DNA of 64,000 nucleotides from Eublepharis macularius (lineage: Eukaryota; Chordata; Lepidosauria; Squamata; Eublepharidae), in contig NC_072806.1 in assembly GCF_028583425.1 (NCBI RefSeq), positions 39,354,001 through 39,418,000 of the forward strand, written 5' to 3'. Under the pieces are notes generated by a model, which was not told the origin of the DNA, made no database searches, and saw only the letters and a program-made list of their open reading frames with translations. Positions 1 through 8,549 of this stretch are shown here, one piece after another. How positions within the stretch are numbered: position 1 is the stretch's first letter; every line of letters begins with the position of its first letter. A program made the position numbers and the translations under genes.

Positions 1-228
1 ACCTCCCAGATTAGGCAAAGAGAATCACCCAAGATGTCCTCCTGTCCTCAAGGGAGAAGGACTCTTCTCGGTAATTATCCAGAGGTCCCTTTCTGTTGAC
101 TTCTTATATAGAAAAAGATCAAAAGCAGGAAGGCAGGGGCAGATTGGGCAATTGAAATGACCCTGGAAATCATGTCAAGTGGCCCAATCCAGCTCCAGGT
201 GAAAGGTTCTGATCTGAGTGAATCTTTT
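1..228. other. Presumed NLK intron sequence, nothing recognised
   Basis: No coding similarity, repeat family or RNA gene was recognised here. It is read as intron only because it lies upstream of the four NLK coding exons further along the same strand; the earlier NLK exons were not found in the window. Confidence 0.4.
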
Positions 229-305
229 GGGGGTAATCCTAAGCAAGTCTCCTTAAAAGTAAGTCCCATCTTATGCAGTGGGGCTTACTCCTGTGTTACT
301 TGCAT
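229..305. repeat. Palindromic interspersed repeat, copy 1 (MITE-like)
   Basis: The segment contains AATCCTAAGCAAG, then AGTAAGTCCCAT, a short spacer and GTGGGGCTTACTCC, so its two halves are imperfect inverted copies. Related palindromes occur at 735-806 and 18694-18777. The foldback shape suggests a small non-autonomous DNA element; no autonomous partner or clear target-site duplication is visible. Confidence 0.5.
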
Positions 306-636
306 ATGTACTTTTTAAAATTTAACATGTTAATTAATCACAAGGTATCATAGTATTCATTTTAATGCAAATTACAACTGCTTTCCTTCCTTACATTTTC
401 CCCTTTGTGTAGCTGTTTCTGCAGACTGGGAATTCACTTCAAGCATTTGATGAAATAGATTTCTAACTATGAAAGCTGAAACTACAGTACATTCTTATCT
501 CACTACAGATGCTAATTTCTACTCTAATCAAGTTGCACTGTACCTTTGCATCCTGATTCCCCTCTTTGCTACACCCCTTCCAAACTTCTGGGCGGGATAT
601 TGAGGCTCTGATATTGAGATCTCTATTCTTACTTGA
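306..636. other. Presumed intron, nothing recognised
   Basis: AT-rich sequence without a recognisable gene or repeat family. Its right edge may belong to the PLE tail that becomes recognisable at about 637. Confidence 0.35.
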
Positions 637-727
637 ATCTGACAAAGGGAGCTTTGACTCTCAAAAGCTTATACCTTGAAAATCGTGTTGGTCTTTAAGG
701 TGCCATTGGACTCAAATCTTGTTCATC
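637..727 (+). mobile_element. Penelope-like element 3' tail with decayed hammerhead motif
   Basis: CTGACAAAGGGAG at 639-651, followed by a CTCTC arm and CAAAAGCTTAT, is a recognisable but mutated form of the hammerhead core found at PLE ends (CUGA-N-GA, stem II, GAAA). The text that follows, about TTGGTCTTTAAGGTGCCA, resembles the PLE tail at 54990-55085. Both core changes are G to A at CpG sites (CGA to CAA, CGAAA to CAAAA), which should abolish cleavage. No coding part of the element is attached. Confidence 0.55.
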
Positions 728-734
728 AGATGCA

Positions 735-806
735 TGTTTACTCAGAGGTAAACCCCTACTGAGTACAGTGGGACTTGCTTTCCAACTTGCCTAGGATAGA
801 CACCCT
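735..806. repeat. Palindromic interspersed repeat, copy 2
   Basis: Contains TTTACTCAGAGGTAAACCCC, then AGTGGGACTTGC and TTGCCTAGGATAG, the same layout as the palindromes at 229-305 and 18694-18777. The outer AATCCTA/TAGGATT arms and the inner AGTAAGYCCC arms are degenerate. Confidence 0.45.
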
Positions 807-979
807 TTCATAAACAAATGCATGGTGAGGTTTAATTAGAGTGAGAATTGGCGGAGGGGCTCCTGAAGTAAAAGCCATTTTCTTTGATGAAAATAGCCCT
901 AACTTTTTTATCCAAATAAAAAAGACTGTTTTCCTTACAAAAAGTACATTGCCTAAAGTTCTAGTTCTGAAGCTGTTTG

Positions 980-1160
980 TTCACTGTCCGTCTTCTGTGC
1001 AGCCCCACATGGGACTGCGCCTGCGCAGGCCTGCCGACCGGATTTTTCTTTTCTAGCAAATGTCCACTAGGGGGCGCCCGTCTGCCCAATGCGCCTGCGC
1101 GGCTTTTCCCGCCCGAACGACATTGGGCGACGTCGCCCCCTTCACCCTCAGTTTCTTCTT
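980..1160 (+). repeat. DIRS-A1 5' inverted terminal repeat
   Basis: Its reverse complement is recognisable at 5820-5975, and its outermost 40 or so bases are repeated in inverted form in the internal complementary region near 5700-5735. It carries two GCGC-N-TGCGC-type boxes (about 1018-1030 and 1090-1102) resembling NRF1 sites, and a perfect palindrome GGCGACGTCGCC near 1127-1138. As the upstream end of a promoterless cDNA-derived element it presumably also holds the promoter. Confidence 0.85.
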
Positions 1161-1240
1161 GCCGCCGACCGGTGAAGATCTAGCTGTCCGCTGTGAAGAA
1201 ACGCCATTTTGTGAAGAGATCGCTCGGTTTTTTTCCAAGG

Positions 1241-3418
1241 ATGGCGGAGAAAGCGCTGTTTAAGCGCTGTTCGACCTGTTCGACGAAAATGACGAGAACA
1301 GATGGCCATTCCGTTTGCCTCGAGTGCTTGGGTGAAGGACACATCGTCGAGAAATGTGAGCATTGTCAACGGTTCACGCCTAAGGCCAGGGCTGAGAGGG
1401 CGAATAGATTGAATGCCTTGCTTTGGAGAAGGGCTATGCGGGCGTCGGGAGCCGCGGATGCCCCTCAGGGACCACCGCCAGTTAGCGGAACGGCTGAAAC
1501 CCCCTCTGTGGTCGGACAATCTGTTTGTAGCTCCACTTCCACCTCTCGCTCCTGTTCACTAGATCGGTTCCGGCGAACTCCGACTCTGACCTCGGATCCG
1601 AAAGATGCCTCGGGCTCCACTTTGGATCGCAAACATCAAACCCCGAAGTCGGATCCGACTCGGAAGCGACGACACCGTTCCAAGTCTCTGGCGAGGTCGG
1701 AACCGCCCTCCACGCCGACTCCGAAGGTGCAGAGGACTTCATCGGATCCGAACATCCCAACCGGATCGGCTCTGAAGCCGTCGGATCCGGCACCGGAACC
1801 GATGCCGTCAGTTCTGAAGCCTACGGCGTCGACTCGCCTTAGCCTCGGTCCGAAGACTAGTGCCAGGTCGGAACCCAAGGCTTCGGATCCATTGCCTGCC
1901 TTAGCATCACCGGATCCGGTGGACCAGAGTCGAAGCATTGACCGTGGCTTAGCTGCCCAGGGTGAGAAGAAGGCAAAAAAGAAGTCGAAGCACAGACAAT
2001 CGACTTCCGTCCAAACTGACGAGGTGCTCTGAGAGAAGCCCAAGACTCCTTCACCGCACCTGTCTTCTCCATCGTGCCATTCCTCTGCTGATGACGGTGA
2101 CCTGCCCGACGCACCGCCTCTTGTGGCCCATAAGTGGTCTGCTGGTGACTATGCTGGTAGAGAGAATCTACCTTATCACTTGCCTAGGAGTGGATATGAA
2201 CGGGAAGGCTCCCTTTATGCAAGGTCTCATAGATCCTATTCCCCATCTTTTGGCAGGGTGTATTGGGGTGACACTTGGAGTGAGTTTTCCCGCTATGGTT
2301 CTCCCGGGCATGGTTCGCCTTACCAGCAGCCTGGGCCTTACCAAGATCCAAGCCCTAGCCCTCCGCCTGACCCGTCACCTGAGGACGTCATTATTGGGAC
2401 TGGTCGTATTTCTCCATCGGAAGACTACCAGGTCTACACAGAGCAGATGGTCCGAATGGCCCGTTCCCTGGACATTGAGATTTCGGCTGTAGATCCGAAA
2501 CTGAAGGATAAAATTCTGCAGTATGTCCAGTCTGGGACTCCTCCAACCATTGCATTCCCGTTCACTGAGGGATTAGTGGAAATCATTACCACTGTCTGTG
2601 AGAAGCCAGCATCAGTTTACCCGACATCTCGTAAACTGGAAGCTCTATATAAAACTAGAGATGACGTCAGTACGTATCTCTTGGCACATCCACCACCTTC
2701 TTCCCTCATTACAGAGGAGATGCAGGCTCGTCAACGCCAAGGGTCCCATGCCATACCCATCGACAAAGAAAGCAGGAAGTTGGATTCGCTGGGCAAAAAG
2801 TTATATTCATCTGCTGCCCTGACGCTCAAAATATCCAACTACTCGGATATCATGAGAGCCTATCAAATTTTTTTGTGGAATCGTGTGGCGGTCTTCATGG
2901 AAAAGCTTCCTGCTGACCAGAGAGTGTTAGCTAAAGTTGTACATGATGAGGCCTTACGACTCTCACGACAACAGATTAATGCGGGTCGCGACACAGTTGA
3001 CACCTCTGCAAGAGCACTAGCATCTTCTATCGTGCTTCGCAGACACTCGTGGCTCTGCACAACTGCATTGCCTGTCGAAACGCGAAACAAGGTGGAGAAT
3101 CTACCTTTTGAGGGTCAATCTCTATTCTTAACCAGAACGGATGAGTACCTCTCGCAAAAGCGTAAAGATCGACTGACGGCTCACTCCTACAGGATTCTCC
3201 CATCCAAGCAGTTCACCGACAATCGGTATCAATATCGTTCGTCTCAGAGCTATCGTGGTCATCAGCAAAGATATCAACCGTATCCACGTTATGGTTCCTA
3301 CAGGCAATTCCAGCCCCCTGCGAGCTCTTTTCAGCGCAGGAGACCTAGCTACCGCCCACGTCACAATCAACAAGGCCCCGATGCCAAAGAGTCAGCAACT
3401 GAACCTAAACAGTTCTGA
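1241..3418 (+). pseudogene. DIRS-A1 ORF1, gag-like protein (one internal stop)
   Basis: The ATG at 1241 opens a frame of about 725 codons running to the TGA at 3416-3418, broken once by a TGA at 2030-2032. At the same codon A2 has TGG, so this is a single nonsense mutation. The N-terminus has a CX2C-X9-HX2CX2CX4HX4CX2C pattern, giving eight possible zinc ligands, that is shared with ORF1 of DIRS-C and DIRS-D. A Ser/Pro-rich middle with repeated SEP and SDP motifs follows, then a conserved, probably helical domain (about 2430-3170) and an Arg/Tyr/Gln-rich tail. By position it corresponds to the nucleocapsid/gag protein that packages element RNA; that role is inferred from element architecture. 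The reading frame is shared with ORF2. Confidence 0.85.
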
Positions 3419-3422
3419 CTAG
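3416..3422 (+). promoter_or_regulatory. UGA-CUA-G stop context between ORF1 and ORF2 (candidate readthrough site)
   Basis: ORF1 ends TTC-TGA-CTA-GAA and the same frame stays open into reverse transcriptase with no methionine codon until the RT motif region near 3685. UGA followed by CUAG is the established strong readthrough context in animal mRNAs. The same context is present in sister copy A2 at 40499-40505. Readthrough itself is inferred. Confidence 0.65.
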
Positions 3423-4345
3423 AATTTGAACAATCTGTCGTGTTTGGAAACAGATTGGCTCAGTTTGCCTCGGCATGGGCTGAGATTACCACTGATAGTT
3501 GGGTGCTTAACATTGTTACAGTTGGTTATAAAATTCAGTTTGATGTTTACCCAGTGTTGTCTCTTCCTGACCATGCAGTACAATCCTCTTCTGATAAGTT
3601 GCAGACTGAGGTTGTAGCACTTCTGGAGAAGGGAGCCGTGCAGGAGGTACTCCCTCATGACCCCATCTTGGGTTTTTACTCTAGGATGTTCCTTGTAGAC
3701 AAAAAGGATGGAGGTGTACGACCCATTTTAGACCTGAGAGAATTGAATAAATTTGTTCTCGTTAAACGGTTCAGAATGCTTACCTTAAATACAGTCCTCC
3801 AGTTAATGCCCGAGGACATGTGGTTCGCCGTCCTGGATCTCAGGGACGCATACTTCCATATTGCCATCCATCCTGATCATAAGAAATACCTTAGGTTCCT
3901 TTGTAACAGTAAGGCCTACCATTATCAGGTACTCCCTTTTGGACTGTCGACAGCCCCCCAAGTTTTTTCTAAACGTATGGCTGTTGTAGTTGCATATTTG
4001 AGAGAACAAGGTTGTACAATCTATCCCTACCTTGATGATTGGCTTTTGGCAGCACCCTCTGCTGATGCACTTCTGGTCCAAATTAATAAGGCGGTATGGA
4101 ACTGGATGGTGATGTAAATGGAGGTTTTCTGCCCCGGGAACGTGCATTAAAAATTGGCAGGATGGTGAATCTCTTTTCGAGATGTAGGTTCCAATCAGTG
4201 ACTGCTATCCAGAGACTGCTCAGCCTTTTGGCCTCTTCTACAGCAGTTACCCCTATGGCCCGGTTGCATATGCGGCCTCTCCAACTTTGGTTCCTCTCTG
4301 TTCATGATTTTGAACACGAATCTCAGAACAAGAGATATTCCATCC
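3419..4345 (+). pseudogene. DIRS-A1 ORF2 remnant: reverse transcriptase, RNase H deleted
   Basis: In frame with ORF1 past its UGA, the reading encodes RT blocks: KKDGG near 3700, VLDLRDAYFH near 3835, PFGLSTAPQVF near 3930 and the catalytic YPYLDDWL near 4025. At about 4096 an 85-bp deletion relative to A2 (between AATAAGG and GGTATGGAAC) shifts the frame. At about 4351 a second deletion of some 575 bp removes the whole RNase H domain and joins the RT thumb to the ORF2 tail. Both flanks of the second deletion carry CTAG in A2, so microhomology-mediated loss is likely. The enzyme would be inactive. Confidence 0.85.
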
Positions 4346-4647
4346 CTAGGTCGCCACTCCCTCGGGGACGCGTTTCAGATGCGCTGGACAGGGCACCTGT
4401 TTTATGCCTTCCCTCCATTCCCGCTGTTGTCTCGAATCGTCAGCAAAGTTCAGAGGGATGGACCTCACATAATTCTAGTAGCGCCCTTTTGGCCCAGACA
4501 AGCTTGGTTCCAACATGTCATGCAGCTTTCACAGGGGTCATATTATCGGTTCACTCTGAACCCGGACCTTCTGTCCGACAAAGGGGTTTGGTATCACGAC
4601 CTACCCAACCTGAACCTCACTGCCTGGCACATCCTGGGTCAGAAGGG

Positions 4648-5661
4648 ATGTCTGACAGAGTAGCTGAAATTTTGCTGAATGCCCATAGGGACACTACTCG
4701 CAGATCCTACTCTGCTAAATGGAAGCGTTTTGAAGCCTGGGCTAATGACACAGGAGTGAATGTTTGGGATTGCCATTTGTCATCTGTGTTTGAGTTCCTT
4801 CTGTCTCTAAAGGATGGGGGACTCTCTAGTTCCTCTGTAAAGGTTTATCTAGCGGCCATTTCGGCCTTCCACCCTAAGATAGATGGGAAAACAGTTTTCT
4901 CCCACAGCCTCTCGAAATCCTTTTTAAAGGGGTTATATAAAATGTTTCCACAAGTTAAAGAAATTGTTCCTCAGTGGTCACTGCAAGTAGTATTAGCGGG
5001 GCTTATGAAATCGCCCTTTGAACCGCTGGCTACTTGTGAATTAAAATGGCTGTTCTGTAAGGTGGTTTTCTTGATCGCTATTACCTCTGCCCGTAGAGTT
5101 AGCAAGTTGGTGGCCCTAAGATCGGATCCTCCCTTTTTGAAGGTCCATCAAAATAAAGTGGTTCTGAGACCTGACCTTCGTTTTAGACCCAAAGTCTCTA
5201 CTCAATTTCTTACCTCACAAGACATTGTCCTGTCTATCTTTTTTCCTGACCCTACTAATAATTTTGAAAGGGCCTTGCATTCCTTGGATGTGAGAAGGGC
5301 TATTTTATTTTACCTTCAACATACCTCACAGTTTAGATGTGCCAAACAACTATTCGTTTGCTACTATGGGCCCAGGAAGGGAAAAGCTGCTACAGCTCAG
5401 TCAATCTCTCGCTGGGTTACTCAGACTGTTAAGGCTTGCTACTTACATGCTAAATTGCCATGTCCTTTGGAAGTGAAGGCTCATTCCACTAGGGCACAGG
5501 CTTCTTCTGCGGCCTTCTTTAAGGGAGTGCCCTCGCAAGACATCTGCAGGGCTGCTACGTGGTCGTCTTTTGACACGTTCGTTAAGCATTATGCTTTAGA
5601 TTTGTGGGAAAGGAAAGAGGCTGCTGTTGGGCAAGCAGTGCTTCAGTCTCTTTTTCAATGA
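4648..5661 (+). CDS. DIRS-A1 ORF3: tyrosine recombinase
   Basis: The ATG at 4648 lies inside the end of the ORF2 tail, whose TAG is at 4661-4663, giving a short ORF overlap. It opens an uninterrupted 337-residue protein. An N-terminal SAM-like core-binding region (RRSYSAKWKRFEAW) is followed by a phage-integrase-type catalytic domain with Arg in TSARRVSKL, the HxxR pair in KAHSTRAQAS and the nucleophilic Tyr in VKHYALDLW. In DIRS elements this enzyme integrates a circular DNA intermediate, replacing the DDE integrase of LTR elements. Compared with A2, SEL near the first Arg has become SKL. The frame is intact although the rest of A1 is defective. Confidence 0.88.
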   Translation: MSDRVAEILLNAHRDTTRRSYSAKWKRFEAWANDTGVNVWDCHLSSVFEFLLSLKDGGLSSSSVKVYLAAISAFHPKIDGKTVFSHSLSKSFLKGLYKMFPQVKEIVPQWSLQVVLAGLMKSPFEPLATCELKWLFCKVVFLIAITSARRVSKLVALRSDPPFLKVHQNKVVLRPDLRFRPKVSTQFLTSQDIVLSIFFPDPTNNFERALHSLDVRRAILFYLQHTSQFRCAKQLFVCYYGPRKGKAATAQSISRWVTQTVKACYLHAKLPCPLEVKAHSTRAQASSAAFFKGVPSQDICRAATWSSFDTFVKHYALDLWERKEAAVGQAVLQSLFQ

Positions 5662-5695
5662 AAACACATGCCCGCCTCCTGGGTAAGTGGCTTGT

Positions 5696-5790
5696 GAGTC
5701 TCCCATGTGGGGCTGCACAGAAGACGGACAGTGAAAACAGAGTTGTGCTTACCGTAACTACTGTTCACTGACATCTTCTGTGCAGACAAA
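5696..5790 (+). repeat. DIRS-A1 internal complementary region
   Basis: The sequence reads, in inverted form, the extreme 5' end (CACAGAAGACGGACAGTGAA) joined through AAAC to the extreme 3' end of the family, AACAGAGTTG, which is recognisable in A2 as CAACTCTGTTTT. A copy of the circle junction inside the element is the diagnostic feature of DIRS1-like elements and serves as the template for joining the ends during replication. Confidence 0.85.
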
Positions 5791-5819
5791 CAAACCCTCC
5801 CTCCTACCCCACTGTGTTC

Positions 5820-5975
5820 TTTCTGGCATTAGGCGGCATAGGAGAAACTGAGGGTGAAGGGGGCGACGTCGCCCAATGTCGTTCGGGCGGGAAAAGCTGC
5901 ACAGGTGCATTGGGCAGACGGGCGCCCCCTAGTGGACATTTGCTAGAAAGGAAAAATCCGGTTGGCCGGCCTGCC
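5820..5975 (+). repeat. DIRS-A1 3' inverted terminal repeat (truncated)
   Basis: Contains GGGGGCGACGTCGCCCAATG and GGGCGCCCCCTAGTGGACAT, the reverse complement of the 5' repeat. Similarity to the A2 3' end stops at about 5975 (GGCCTGCC), so the outermost part, including the TT end, is missing. Confidence 0.85.
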
Positions 5976-6065
5976 TCCACACCCTCACATAAGGGACAGC
6001 ACCATTTGGCAGCATCTACTCTCTCCCTTATAATTGATGAGGAGATTCTTCGGCCAGTCTTTACT
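5976..6065. other. Short unassigned segment between DIRS-A1 and a CR1 fragment
   Basis: About 90 bp that match neither the A2 terminus nor the CR1 reading frame. It may be filler from the event that removed the A1 end. Confidence 0.3.
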
Positions 6066-6316
6066 CCTCCTGAATGCAAGTTGAATTGCATTCTATTCAC
6101 AGCTGCCCACTTCTCCAGAGTATTCAGGTCTTGTTGAATTTTAATTCTATCTTCTTGGGTGTTTGCTACTCCTCCCAATTTGGTATCATCAGCAAATTTA
6201 ATGAGCAGCCCTTCTACTTCTTCATCCAGATCATTGATAAAAATATTGAAAAGTACCGGGCCCAAAACTGAGCCCTGCGGCACCCCACTGGATACCTCCC
6301 TCCAATCTGATGAAAT
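6066..6316 (-). mobile_element. CR1-type LINE fragment (RT), antisense
   Basis: On the minus strand it encodes CR1 reverse transcriptase motifs: PQGSVLGPVLFNIFINDLDE, then KFADDTKLGGVAN (catalytic ADD) and LNTLEKWAAVNRMQFN. It is a short internal piece without the CR1 3' terminus, and it closely resembles the fragment at 45208-45815. Confidence 0.85.
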
Positions 6317-7567
6317 GTATGTATCTTATTTTTGGCCTTTCCCGCTGTCAGTTCCATTGACGTCAAACACCCCGGTTCTGAGCTGGCCCTATACGCCTGC
6401 TTATTAGCAACCAGCGTCTGCTTGGCATGAGTTCATGTCCTAGTTGCAATCTGCACCAGCAGTACCCCCTCCTGTGGCGCAACCAACCACAATGCAACAG
6501 CCTTCATCTGAGGTCCCAGGCTCATCTCTTCACCAACCTCCATTGCAGCTGCATTCGGCCTTGGGATCAGAGGAGGACATGGAGACATCATCCCAGTATG
6601 AGAAGGCATCAGACTTGGCCTCCGATCTATCTCCAGATGAGACAGTAGGGGACCCCACCTCATCCTCTCCCACAGAGGACTGTTGACTTTTCTCGGAGCA
6701 AATGTTGAGAATGGCCAAGGCATTTGAGCTGGACGTCTCTTCTGTTTCCTCCAAGCTCAAGAGTAAGGTGCTTCAGGCACTCTATTCTGACTCAACAGCA
6801 TCTGTAGCCTTCCATGCGGTAGAGGACTTATTGAATATCGCCCACGGAGTATGAGAAAAACCTGCCTCCATCCCTGCCACATCTTGGAAAGTGGAGGGGT
6901 ACTCTAAGCTGAAACAGCAAGACTGCTCTTTCCTTTTCAATCACCCAAAGCCCTCGTCATTGGTGATGGAGGAAGTACAACCAAAGAGCAAGTATGGGTC
7001 GCACTCGTCCCCCAGCGACAGAGAAGGCTGTAAGCTCGACCAGCTGGGGAGGAAGAGGTATTCCTCAGCAGCCTTAAATTTCTGGATCGCCAACTACCAG
7101 GCCATAACGGGATCCTACAACTTGTTTCTCTAGGAAAGACTTTCTACCTATGTAGCAACCCCACCAGAGGACAAGAGGTCATTGGTTCAGATTCTCCAAG
7201 GGGAGGCCACTCATTTGGCAAAACAGCAAATGACAGCAGCAAAGCATGAAGCTGATTGCGCTGCCCGGACTATAGTGTCGGCAGTGGTACTGAGGTGCCA
7301 TTCATGGCTCAGATCAACTGCGCTAACCCCTGACCAAAATAGAGGATTTCCCCTTACAGGGTACTTCCCTCTTCTCCGAGAAAACGGACGAGTTATTGAC
7401 ACAGATGAAAAATAACAGACAGACAGCATGCTCTCTGGGAGTCATTGCCCCCCAACAGCAGTCTCAACAGCAGCATTATAAGTACCGCACTCTGGGAAGA
7501 CATCAGTGCCAACACAGAAATACGAGGTACACTTAACAGCCTTATCAATATTTTAAACCCTACAAGG
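6317..7567 (+). pseudogene. DIRS-B ORF1 remnant (gag-like)
   Basis: Broken frames resemble the C-terminal domain of ORF1 in the other DIRS copies: EQMLRMAKAFELDVSS near 6695, LGRKRYSSAALNFWIANYQ near 7050 and AARTIVSAVVLRCHSWLRST near 7260. The N-terminal zinc region is not visible, several stops interrupt the frame, and the 5' terminal repeat is missing. This is the oldest and most decayed of the five DIRS copies here. It stops at a hAT insertion. Confidence 0.75.
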
Positions 7568-8541
7568 CAGTGGTCCCCAATCTTTTTGGCACCAGGGACC
7601 GGTTTTGTGGAAGACAATTTTTCCACCGACCGGGGTGGTGGTGGTCTCGGGATGATACAATTATGCACTTTATTTCTATTATTACATTATATAATGAAAT
7701 AATTATACAACTCATCACAATGCAGAATCGGTGGGAGCCCTGAGCTTGTTTTCCTGCAACTAGATGATCCCATCTGGGGGTGATAGAAGGCAGCAGGCAG
7801 CAGCAGACACAGTATAAGGCCAGTACTTACAGACCAGTCATTGGAGAGGCCAGTACTCACAGACCAGTTGTTGGAGAGCAGCAGCAGCCAGAAGCCAGCA
7901 GCCAGTTGCAGCACACACAGCTGCCTAGCAGCCACACCACCATGAAGTCTATATTTTTTAGCACAACTGTGCAGGCAGGAGGCCAGTGGCACTTCTTCAT
8001 GCTCCAGCAGCGGCCACACCACCGAAGGAGAGGAATAGGCAGGCAGAGGCAGACTGGGACAGATGGCAGGCAATGCTCAGGGCAGCTGGCTGCCCAGCGG
8101 GCCCAGTGGTGACCAGAGGAGGCAGAGGCAGACTGGGGCAGGCAGCGCTTAGGGTAGCTGGCTGCCCAGTGGGCCTGGCAGTGACCCAGCACACAAAGGC
8201 GCAAGGGCAGGGCAGCAGCAGCGGCTTCAGCAAGCTTAGCCACACCAACCACAGCACGAGGCAGCAACTGCGCGTGTGCCAGCTGGGAGAGGGAGGAGAG
8301 ACCCAGAGGAATGATGGGAGTCATCCGGCCAGGCGAGGTGATATTTCTAATGAAAAGTACAGGGCTGGCCAGGCAAGGCGCAAGTGAGGTGCAGCCGCCC
8401 CTCCCAAGACGGCGACCGCCTGCCTCACCTACTTCCTGGAGCAGGCTCTGTGGTCGGCCACCACTCACCTCCTGTGTGGCCCGGTTGCTAACAGGCCACG
8501 GACCGCTACTGGTCCGTGGCCTGGGGGTTGGGGAACCCCTG
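7568..8541. mobile_element. hAT-type non-autonomous DNA transposon inside DIRS-B
   Basis: The left end CAGTGGTCCCCAATC and the right end GTTGGGGAACCCCTG are imperfect inverted repeats. The 8-bp CTACAAGG flanks both sides (7560-7567 and 8542-8549), the expected hAT target-site duplication. Neither strand encodes a recognisable transposase. The interior contains short tandem repeats (about 7815-7885 and 8040-8190), so it is an internally rearranged derivative about 974 bp long. Confidence 0.85.
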
Positions 8542-8549
8542 CTACAAGG

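Larger units (their letters stand above)
980..5975 (+). mobile_element. DIRS-type retrotransposon, copy A1 (3' truncated)
   Basis: A tyrosine-recombinase retrotransposon with a gag-like ORF1, RT/RNase H ORF2, recombinase ORF3, a 5' inverted terminal repeat, an internal complementary region at 5696-5790 and part of the 3' inverted repeat. It is a sister of A2 (38064-43799), with only scattered base differences over most of its length. It starts at the TT of a TTCACTGTCC end. Compared with A2 it lacks the last 75 or so bp of the 3' end, about 85 bp of RT and about 575 bp covering RNase H, so it cannot be autonomous. There are no target-site duplications, as expected for this group. Confidence 0.93.

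Noticed and set aside
1590-1925. CRISPR-like or satellite array because of repeated GGATCC strings
   Set aside because: The strings are short, irregularly spaced and lie in a coding linker of a eukaryotic retroelement.
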